NCBI GenBank assembly: GCA_900317125.1
Contig: ONFR01000015.1
Coordinates: 1-64,000, forward strand
Length of the DNA: 64,000 nt
Source: an uncultured Bacteroidales bacterium
GTDB lineage: Bacteria > Bacteroidota > Bacteroidia > Bacteroidales > P3
Direction: 5' to 3'
Shown here: one piece after another, positions 57,847 to 64,000 of the stretch
Position numbering within the stretch: the first letter of the stretch is position 1
Layout of the letters: the number at the start of each line of letters is the position of its first letter
The notes under the pieces: model-generated
Told to the model about the DNA's origin: nothing
Database searches by the model: none
Seen by the model: only the letters and a program-made list of their open reading frames with translations
Position numbers and translations under genes: made by a program

Positions 57847-59313
57847 TTATTGCTCCTTGGGCTCCTTCTTCCTTGTCCAGAAATAGAAGATGGCGGTGGC
57901 AAGCAGCGTGATGGCGGCGCCGATAGTGTAGCCCAGCCAGCGGGGGATGACGGCCCCCAGGCCCTCTTTTTCGGCAACGAACAGGAAGCAGCCTGTGACC
58001 ATGGTCATGAACATGGCAGGGAGAAGGGTGAGGATGTAGGGCTTGCGCTTGAGGAAGAGATAGACGGTGATGGTCCAAAGGGTGACGGTGGCCAGCACCT
58101 GGTTGCTCCAGGCAAAGTAGCGCCAGATGACGTCGAAGCCTTTCGCGTCGATAAGGGAGTAGACCAGCACAGCGGCAGTGATGGCAAAGATGGGCAGGGC
58201 GACGAACAGACGGTTTTTAATAGGTTTCTGGTCGAAGTGGAGGAAGTCGGCCACGATTAGACGTGCGGAACGCAGAGCGGTGTCGCCACTGGTGATGGCG
58301 GCGGAGATGACGCCCAACACACAGATGACAGCGATGACCTTGGGGAACCATGTATTGGCGATGACGCCCACCATGGCGTTGCCGCCCAAGGTGGCACCGG
58401 TCTCAGGGTTGACGGTGAGTTGCTGCAGCTGGGGGTCGTGGTAGAAGACCGTGGCGGCAGCGGCCCAGATGAGGGCTACGACGCCTTCGGTAATCATGGC
58501 ACCATAGAAAACGGGGCGTGCCTGGCGTTCGTTGGTCATGCAGCGCGCCATAAGGGGCGACTGGGTGGCGTGGAAACCGCTGATGGCACCACAGGCGATG
58601 CTGATGAACATCATGGGGAAGATGGGGTTGTGGGCAGCATCGGGATGCTGGTTCTGGAGGCCGTCCCAAAGCTCGGGCAGTGGCGGCTGGTAAACGACGA
58701 AGGCAATGACAATGGCCACGGCCATGCCGAGCAGCAGGAATCCGAAGATGGGATAGATTTTGCCGATGAGTTTGTCGATGGGCAACAGCGTGGCGATGAG
58801 ATAATAGGCAAAGATGATACCCACCCAAAGGAAGATGTTCCAGTCGGGGGTGAAGTTGCTGTTGAGAAGCACGGCCGGTGTATTGACAAAGACGGCTCCG
58901 ACAAGAATCATCAGGAACACCGTGAAGAAGCGCATGAACTGCTTGGGGCCGTTGCCGAGGTAGGCGCCGTGGATTTCGGGCAGCGAGGCTCCGTCGCGGC
59001 GAATGGAGATAAACCCTGCGATAAAGTCGTGGACGGCACCCGCAAAGATGCTGCCGAAGACAATCCACAGAAAAGAGGCCGAGCCGAACTGGGCACCCAT
59101 GATAGCGCCGCAGATGGGACCGACACCGGCAATGTTCAAAAACTGGATAAGGTAGATGCGCCACGGCTTCATCGGCACATAGTCCACACCGTCGGGGTGT
59201 GCCACTGCAGGAGTGGCCCGCTTCGGATCCACCACCAAAATTCGCTCGATAATCTTGGAATACACCAAATAACCAAGCACTAAAAGCACTATTGCAATAA
59301 GAAAAGTAACCAT
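57847..59313 (-). CDS. cstA: CstA-type carbon starvation protein
   Basis: 488 residues with about 13 transmembrane segments. The CstA signature is at the N-terminus: VYSKIIERILVVDPKRATPAVAHPDGVDYVPM, GVGPICGAIMGAQFG and a GNGPKQFMRF loop; further FHATQSPLMARCM, NTWFPKVIAVICVLGVISAAITSGDTALR and FAWSNQVLA. CstA proteins take up peptides or pyruvate at the inner membrane; which substrate is used here is unknown. It is divergent from an outer-membrane protein gene (59435), with two -7 boxes between them. The pair is duplicated downstream, where cstA is truncated. Confidence 0.92.
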   Translation of the reverse strand: MVTFLIAIVLLVLGYLVYSKIIERILVVDPKRATPAVAHPDGVDYVPMKPWRIYLIQFLNIAGVGPICGAIMGAQFGSASFLWIVFGSIFAGAVHDFIAGFISIRRDGASLPEIHGAYLGNGPKQFMRFFTVFLMILVGAVFVNTPAVLLNSNFTPDWNIFLWVGIIFAYYLIATLLPIDKLIGKIYPIFGFLLLGMAVAIVIAFVVYQPPLPELWDGLQNQHPDAAHNPIFPMMFISIACGAISGFHATQSPLMARCMTNERQARPVFYGAMITEGVVALIWAAAATVFYHDPQLQQLTVNPETGATLGGNAMVGVIANTWFPKVIAVICVLGVISAAITSGDTALRSARLIVADFLHFDQKPIKNRLFVALPIFAITAAVLVYSLIDAKGFDVIWRYFAWSNQVLATVTLWTITVYLFLKRKPYILTLLPAMFMTMVTGCFLFVAEKEGLGAVIPRWLGYTIGAAITLLATAIFYFWTRKKEPKEQ

Positions 59314-59335
59314 AACTTAATCTTTTTTCGGGTTG

Positions 59336-59343
59336 CAAAGATA
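59336..59343 (-). promoter_or_regulatory. -7 box (TATCTTTG) for cstA
   Basis: TAnnTTTG on the minus strand, 22 bp before the start. Confidence 0.7.
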
Positions 59344-59397
59344 CGATTTTTTTTTGAAAATTTCTATTTTCATGATTCAAATCCCAATTTTTCTTCG

Positions 59398-59405
59398 TAT
59401 CTTTG
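59398..59405 (+). promoter_or_regulatory. -7 box (TATCTTTG) for the outer-membrane protein gene
   Basis: TAnnTTTG 29 bp before the ATG. Confidence 0.7.
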
Positions 59406-59434
59406 CCAAACGAAATCAAATTAATCATTTTACT

Positions 59435-60193
59435 ATGAAAAAATCATTATTTATTGTCGCAATGGCAGTTATCATGGCCACTGGAGCCTCTGCCCAAGAA
59501 ACAAAAAAACCAACCAAAAGTCAGTTCACCATCAACACCCGTGCATGGTCATCCAACTATTGGTCCACCCTGCTCTACAACATCGCACGCGATGCTGTGA
59601 CCTATCTTGTCTTCGACAACAATCCCGCAATTGAGGCCGCTATCCCCAACGCCGACCTCGCCTTCCCCATCGGCATGGGCAAAGAGGGATTTGCTAACCC
59701 TAACGACATCTATGGTCCCTACCACCGTGCCTTCGGAACACCCTTCAAACGCCTCGGCGACTTCAGCATAGGTCTCGACGCCTCCTGGGTGCCCTCGCTT
59801 GTAGGCGTCTATGCCGGTGCCTACTACAAGAGCCAGGAAATATGCTTCATGGCCAACGACCAGAACCTGCGCGGCAACTACTTCCAGCCCCGTGCCGGAC
59901 TCGTGATTGGCGGTCAGCGCACCGCCCTCGAGGCTGGTGTTTTCTACGACTTCACCGTCGGCTGCACCGGCACCTCGCAGGTTTTCGGCACCCCCAACAA
60001 AGACATGATTGCAAGCGGCTTGGGCCTCGACTTTGCCATCTCCTACGCCAACAATGCCAACTCCCGCAAAGTCTTGCTCATGTTCTCCATGCCCCTCCAC
60101 AACTTCCTCAACGAAGACTACACCGGCGGCATGCTGAAAGGCAAGGTACGCAAAGTAGGCTACCTCATGCTCACCCACCGCATCATCTTCTAA
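59435..60193 (+). CDS. Exported beta-sheet protein, paralogue 1
   Basis: 252 residues from ATG 59435; signal peptide KKSLFIVAMAVIMATGASAQ. The mature chain has alternating strands (SQFTINTRAWSSNYWSTLLYNIA, GVYAGAYYKSQEICFMAND, NYFQPRAGLVIGGQRTALEAGVFYDFTVG, LLMFSMPLHNFLNEDY) and ends with a terminal aromatic HRIIF, as in outer-membrane barrel proteins. Paralogue 2 at 60785 is clearly homologous throughout (GPYHRAF..PFKR.GD, YYKSQEICFM, YFQPRAGLV). Function unknown. Divergent transcription next to cstA suggests a link to uptake. Confidence 0.75.
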   Translation: MKKSLFIVAMAVIMATGASAQETKKPTKSQFTINTRAWSSNYWSTLLYNIARDAVTYLVFDNNPAIEAAIPNADLAFPIGMGKEGFANPNDIYGPYHRAFGTPFKRLGDFSIGLDASWVPSLVGVYAGAYYKSQEICFMANDQNLRGNYFQPRAGLVIGGQRTALEAGVFYDFTVGCTGTSQVFGTPNKDMIASGLGLDFAISYANNANSRKVLLMFSMPLHNFLNEDYTGGMLKGKVRKVGYLMLTHRIIF

Positions 60194-60214
60194 TCCCATA
60201 CCGGATATCACAAC

Positions 60215-60253
60215 ACAAGCCCGCGCACCCCAAGTGCGGGCTTGTTTTATTTT
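60215..60253 (+). terminator. Terminator after paralogue 1
   Basis: ACAAGCCCGC ... GCGGGCTTGT stem followed by TTTATTTTAA. Confidence 0.85.
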
Positions 60254-60446
60254 AACCCAAATCGGTCTTGAGGAACTGGATGAGATAAATGCGCCAGGGT
60301 TTCATGGGCACATAGTCCACAACGTCGGGGTGTGCCACGGCGGGCGTAGGACGATTGGGGTCGACTTCGACAATCCGCTCTATAACCTTGGAATAAAGCA
60401 GATAGCCAAGCAATAACAGCACAATAGCAAGTAGAAACGATTCCAT
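60252..60446 (-). pseudogene. Truncated second cstA
   Basis: 64 codons from ATG 60446. The first 60 residues (MESFLLAIVLLLLGYLLYSK ... FLKTDLG) are a clear copy of the N-terminus of the CstA at 57847, with the VDPNRPTPAVAHPDVVDYVPMKPWRIYLIQFL segment preserved. At 60252 the reading frame meets the sequence AACCCAAATCGGTC, the MITE terminal repeat, and stops; the other 420 codons are missing. Its -7 box reads TATCTTTA. A non-functional fragment. Confidence 0.85.
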
Positions 60447-60548
60447 AATAATATGTTTTTTGAATCTGTAAAGATACTTTTTTTTCAGAAATGGCGACTT
60501 TTTTTCATCAAAGTGACCCATTGCAATGCCTGTACCACCATCGAAAAA

Positions 60549-60590
60549 GCATAATCCCCAATCGGTCATTTGGCCGATTGGGGATTATGC
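60549..60590. repeat. Perfect 17-bp hairpin related to the MITE ends
   Basis: GCATAATCCCCAATCGG, loop TCATTTGG, then the exact reverse complement. The half-sequence CCCAATCGGTCATT is close to the MITE end CCCAAATCGGTCATT. Confidence 0.75.
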
Positions 60591-60748
60591 TTGGCATCTC
60601 TGGCATCCCCGAACAATTGGTATAGACTTGCATAATCCAAATAGGCAGTAAGGGGTATCAATTTGGATTTGTTCAATTTGCGTATGTTGAGAAAGTAAAT
60701 ATTCGCATGCCCCTTTTAATAAAATCCTCGTTTTTCGAAAAAAAGCAT

Positions 60749-60756
60749 TAATTTTG
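60749..60756 (+). promoter_or_regulatory. -7 box (TAATTTTG) for paralogue 2
   Basis: TAnnTTTG 28 bp before the ATG at 60785. Confidence 0.65.
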
Positions 60757-60784
60757 CATAGTCAATACATAAAACTAACAGAAG

Positions 60785-61537
60785 ATGAAAAAGACCTTAT
60801 TAATTGTAATCATGACAGTTCTGCTGACCGCAGGTGCTTCGGCGCAGACAACAAGAAAACAATTCACATTCAACACACGCACATGGTCGACCAACTACTG
60901 GACCACGCTTTTGTACAATCTGGCCCACAGTGCGGTTGTCCACTTTGCCTTCGACGGCAACTCCACCGATTCGTTGATTGTTGAGTCCATCCTGCCCAGT
61001 TCCGACCTGGTGTTCCCGATAGGCATGGCAAAAGCCGGCTTTGAGGCACCGATGCACGACATCTACGGACCTTACCACCGTGCATTCAGTAACCCGTTCA
61101 AACGGATAGGCGACTACGGTATCGGCTTGGACATGTCGTGGAAACCCGTGAGCATCGGGCTCTATGCCGGTGCCTATTTCAAGAGCCAGGAGATATGCTT
61201 CATGCCTAACGACGAGAGCCTGCGCGGGTTCTACTTCCAGCCACGTGCCGGACTGGTGATGGGCGGCAACAAACACGCCCTTGAAGCCGGCGTGTTCTAC
61301 GACAAAGTGGTAGGCTGCGGCGGCACCTGGGAAGCCCGCAACAAAGAGATGCTGCAGAGCGGTTGGGGCCTCGACTTCGCCCTGAGCCGCACCGTGGCCA
61401 AAGGCCGCCACAAAACTATGCTCATGTTCTCCATGCCCCTGCACAACTTCTTCAACACCGCCTATGCCGACGGCTCGTTGAAAAACGTGCACCGCCGCGT
61501 GGGCTACATCATGCTCACCCACCGAGTAGTGCTCTAA
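60785..61537 (+). CDS. Exported beta-sheet protein, paralogue 2
   Basis: 250 residues; signal peptide KKTLLIVIMTVLLTAGASAQ. Same layout as the protein at 59435: FTFNTRTWSTNYWTTLLYNLA, DIYGPYHRAF, YAGAYFKSQEICFMPND, FYFQPRAGLVMGGNKHALEAGVFYDKVVG and a terminal HRVVL. Together with the truncated cstA on its left it marks a tandem duplication of the cstA/outer-membrane-protein block. Protein identity between the two copies is moderate, so the duplication is old. Confidence 0.75.
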   Translation: MKKTLLIVIMTVLLTAGASAQTTRKQFTFNTRTWSTNYWTTLLYNLAHSAVVHFAFDGNSTDSLIVESILPSSDLVFPIGMAKAGFEAPMHDIYGPYHRAFSNPFKRIGDYGIGLDMSWKPVSIGLYAGAYFKSQEICFMPNDESLRGFYFQPRAGLVMGGNKHALEAGVFYDKVVGCGGTWEARNKEMLQSGWGLDFALSRTVAKGRHKTMLMFSMPLHNFFNTAYADGSLKNVHRRVGYIMLTHRVVL

Positions 61538-61587
61538 TCTGCCCTGCCCAACCCTGTTTGCACAAGCCGCCAACACATCAAGCAATA

Positions 61588-61630
61588 TCAAGCCCGGAAC
61601 TGACTATGCGGTTCCGGGCTTGCTTTTTCT
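61588..61630 (+). terminator. Terminator after paralogue 2
   Basis: CAAGCCCGGAAC ... GTTCCGGGCTTG perfect 12-bp stem followed by CTTTTT. Confidence 0.9.
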
Positions 61631-61761
61631 AGTATCCACTACAATTACGAACACCACATTAATCACTATATCTGTCTCTCCATATCTCACGCACTTCAGA
61701 TACACTAAGACTTGCTGTACAATTAACACATTCTGCCAATAGAACATTCAGAAAAAAGTTG

Positions 61762-61769
61762 TATCTTTG
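61762..61769 (+). promoter_or_regulatory. -7 box (TATCTTTG) for cas9
   Basis: TAnnTTTG 24 bp before the ATG. Confidence 0.75.
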
Positions 61770-61793
61770 CATTTTGAAAAAACAATTATTCTT

Positions 61794-64000
61794 ATGGCAA
61801 AAATTGTCGGACTTGACTTGGGATCGAACAGCATTGGATGGGCTGTCATTGACAATGAAAAGCACAGCATAGAAGCAGCTGGCTCACGCATAATACCCAT
61901 GGATGCAGGACGTTTGGGTGATTTTGAAAAAGGCAACTCTGTTTCGTTTACCGCAGAGCGAACTAAGTATCGTGGAATGCGACGACTACGGGAAAGATAT
62001 CTGCTACGACGTGAACGGCTGCTCCGCACATTAAAAATAATGGGCTTTCTGCCCGAACATTTTGCCTCGCAACTGACCCGATATGGGCAACTGCCAACGG
62101 ACAAAGAGCCTAAATTAGCCTGGCGAGAAGGGAAAGACGGGAAACCTGAATTTCTTTTCCAACCCTCATTTGAAGAGATGGTATCTGATTTCCGAAAGGC
62201 TGAAATAGTCCAAAAGATACCTTACGACTGGACAATATACTATTTGAGACAAAAAGCCCTCTCCCAACCAATCAGTAAAGAAGAACTTGCATGGATTCTT
62301 CTACAATTTAATCAGAAACGAGGATACTACCAACTGCGTGGCAAAGCAGACGAAAGCATAATCCCTGACGAAGAAAAGAAGGAGGAGAAGTCATACCATG
62401 AACTGGAAATAACTAAGGTAGAGGACTCAGGAGAAAAAGACAAAAAAGGCAACACATGGTATAACATCACACTCGAAAATGGTTGGGTATACAGGCGAGC
62501 ATTCCTCTCAAAACCCGACTGGGAAGGAAAAAAGAGAGGATTCATTGCCACATTTAAGTTGGACAACAACGGCAACCACAAGGACGACACTCCAAAGCTC
62601 AGTTCACCCAGCGAGGACGACTGGGGATTAAGAAAAATCAAGACAGAGAACGACATAAAGGAATCTGGCACAACTATTGGCGCATACATCTATCAAAGCC
62701 TACTGCATCATCCCGACCGCAAAATCATCGGAGACTTGGTTCAGACTATCGACCGTGAACTATACAAAGATGAGTTGCGAAAAATCATTGATACGCAACG
62801 TCAATTCATGCCTGAACTAAACGACATGAACCTGTACAACCAATGCATAAAAGAACTGTATCCTTCAAACAATGCCTATCGCAACAGCATAGCTACAAGG
62901 GGATTCCGATATCTATTAGTGGAAGATATTCTATTCTACCAACGACCATTGAAGAGCAAATTGAGCCTTATTGACGACTGTCCTTTTGAACAAAGACATG
63001 GCAAAGCTATTAAATGTATCGCCAAGTCACACCCACTATACCAAGAATTCCGTCTATGGCAGTTTATCGCCAATCTTAAAATCTATAAAGACGATAACGA
63101 CATTACCGAGTCTCTACTGCCCGACGGAGCCAAATATGCAAATCTTTATGACTACCTTTCCACCATCAAGGAGATCGACCAACAGACCACATTGAAATAC
63201 TTTAAGATTGGGAAAAAAGACATGCCCCATTACCGGTGGAATTATGTACCTGAGCGGAAATACCCCATGGGTGAAACACGAGCGGTGCTACTCGGGGGAT
63301 TGCGCAAAGCAGGAATCAATGACAAATTTCTAACCTTTGAGAAAGAGCTCCTACTATGGCACCTTCTCTATTCTGTCAATGACCAGATTCAATACCGAAA
63401 AGCACTGATTACCTTTACTCTGAAACAGGGCTGGGACGAGCAACGGTCAAAGGCCTTTTGTCAAGCTTTCGACAGACTGACAGTGTACAAGGAAAAAGAC
63501 TATGGAGCATATTCGACCAAAGCCATCAAACGCCTATTGCCCTTGATGCGGAGAGGACGCTATTGGGATGAATCAGCAATTGACGGGCAGACCCTCAGCC
63601 GCATAGAACACATCATCACTGGCGAAGATGACAACACGTTGTCGCCTCATGTCCGAGAGCTTTTTTGTAGCCTCTCCAGCATCGAGCAGTGCCAAGGACT
63701 CAACACCTGGCAGGCATGCTACCTTGTCTATAACCGCCATTCTGAGGCAATCGATGCCCAAAAGTGGACCAAGCCAGAAGATATCGACCAATACCTTTCA
63801 CAATTCCGGCATAACTCATTGAACAATCCTGTTGTTGAACAAGTAGTAACAGAATCCCTTCGCGTAGTACGTGATATTTGGAAACAGACTGGCCACATTG
63901 ATGAAATACACATAGAGTTGGGACGCGAACTGAAGAAAACCAAAGCTGAACGCGAACGCTTGTCCCAATCCATCATCGACGGGGAGACCACAAATCAACG
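61794..64000 (+). CDS. cas9: Cas9 endonuclease, type II (probably II-C), 5' part
   Basis: 735 codons are visible from ATG 61794 with no stop; the gene runs off the window. RuvC-I is at the N-terminus (KIVGLDLGSNSIGWAVID, Asp 8). The arginine-rich bridge helix follows (RTKYRGMRRLRERYLLRRERLLR, about 58-80). The long recognition lobe then leads to RuvC-II at about residue 706 (IHIELGREL, Glu). The HNH and RuvC-III regions lie beyond the end. Length and spacing suit the large Bacteroidetes Cas9 of subtype II-C. No cas1, cas2 or repeat array is visible here, and none of the 61.5-61.8 kb DNA looks like a repeat. It begins its own transcript. Confidence 0.95.
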   Translation, partial: MAKIVGLDLGSNSIGWAVIDNEKHSIEAAGSRIIPMDAGRLGDFEKGNSVSFTAERTKYRGMRRLRERYLLRRERLLRTLKIMGFLPEHFASQLTRYGQLPTDKEPKLAWREGKDGKPEFLFQPSFEEMVSDFRKAEIVQKIPYDWTIYYLRQKALSQPISKEELAWILLQFNQKRGYYQLRGKADESIIPDEEKKEEKSYHELEITKVEDSGEKDKKGNTWYNITLENGWVYRRAFLSKPDWEGKKRGFIATFKLDNNGNHKDDTPKLSSPSEDDWGLRKIKTENDIKESGTTIGAYIYQSLLHHPDRKIIGDLVQTIDRELYKDELRKIIDTQRQFMPELNDMNLYNQCIKELYPSNNAYRNSIATRGFRYLLVEDILFYQRPLKSKLSLIDDCPFEQRHGKAIKCIAKSHPLYQEFRLWQFIANLKIYKDDNDITESLLPDGAKYANLYDYLSTIKEIDQQTTLKYFKIGKKDMPHYRWNYVPERKYPMGETRAVLLGGLRKAGINDKFLTFEKELLLWHLLYSVNDQIQYRKALITFTLKQGWDEQRSKAFCQAFDRLTVYKEKDYGAYSTKAIKRLLPLMRRGRYWDESAIDGQTLSRIEHIITGEDDNTLSPHVRELFCSLSSIEQCQGLNTWQACYLVYNRHSEAIDAQKWTKPEDIDQYLSQFRHNSLNNPVVEQVVTESLRVVRDIWKQTGHIDEIHIELGRELKKTKAERERLSQSIIDGETTNQ

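Noticed and set aside
60549..60590. Hairpin as terminator for the truncated cstA or paralogue 2
   Set aside because: It lies upstream of both genes' coding parts and has no T run; its halves match the MITE end, so it is better explained as element-derived.
61623..61793. Possible tracrRNA between paralogue 2 and cas9
   Set aside because: No internal hairpin followed by a T run and no repeat sequence to pair with; cannot be supported.
1..64000. tRNA or rRNA genes
   Set aside because: I looked in the gene-free gaps for clover-leaf arms, GTTCGA-type T loops and CCA ends and found none I could support.

Overview
The window reads as chromosomal DNA of a Bacteroidales-type bacterium (phylum Bacteroidota). 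The evidence is type IX secretion (T9SS) C-terminal tails on several large Fn3 or BspA-like proteins, many TAnnTTTG -7 boxes with no strong Shine-Dalgarno sites, an rpmG plus 51-residue DUF4295-type gene pair, a YidC with the long Bacteroidetes periplasmic domain, an Oar-like TonB receptor and a cas9 of the Bacteroidetes type II-C kind. The species cannot be named. Core genes are GC-moderate to GC-rich. The PLD island (8.5-9.75 kb) is clearly AT-rich and looks acquired.

Layout. 0-3.5 kb: T9SS tail of a large surface protein, GreA-like protein, MarC family protein, secreted BspA-like LRR protein. 3.5-10.2 kb: envelope glycan block (GT2, polytopic membrane protein, MBOAT O-acyltransferase, AlgJ/AlgX-like partner). 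Its last gene is interrupted by a 1.25-kb AT-rich segment carrying a PLD nuclease fused to an Hsp70-type substrate-binding domain, and a 399-bp piece of the AlgJ-like gene lies as a direct repeat on both sides. 10.2-18.4 kb: a segment bracketed by inverted, compound MITE-like arrays, with an orphan T9SS tail, a small BspA-like protein, a second MBOAT/SGNH pair, a C_GCAxxG protein and a GH2-mutarotase fusion. 18.4-28.3 kb: TPR protein, PyrD-like protein, four-helix protein, KdsA, DnaQ-like exonuclease, DUF4295/L33, an anchored lysozyme-like protein, NhaD, YidC. 28.4-39.2 kb: a transketolase split into two genes 7.3 kb apart (the C-terminal half carries an extra zinc ribbon), a VWA protein, lipoproteins, two outer-membrane proteins, an esterase, GNAT, a four-helix suffix protein and a WG-repeat protein. 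39.3-45.1 kb: flavin reductase, AlkZ-related protein and a 1391-residue adhesin-like T9SS protein.

45.2-51.6 kb is a run of seven small lipoprotein, secreted or membrane genes of unknown function. Five of its junctions carry a conserved 40-55-bp sequence that resembles the 5' end of a LOG-family gene, an intact copy of which lies at 51.0 kb. 51.6-57.7 kb: Cas4-like nuclease, Dus, TonB receptor, YD-repeat-like protein. 57.8-61.5 kb: a tandem duplication of a divergent cstA/outer-membrane-protein pair, the second cstA cut short at a MITE-end sequence. The window ends inside cas9; no CRISPR array or cas1/cas2 is visible.

Three themes stand out: a novel PLD-Hsp70(SBD) gene in an insertion; a cassette-like array with a repeated junction element; and several dispersed repeat families (TIR elements, 101-bp hairpin elements, and 7- or 9-bp tandem repeats that also sit in frame inside genes).
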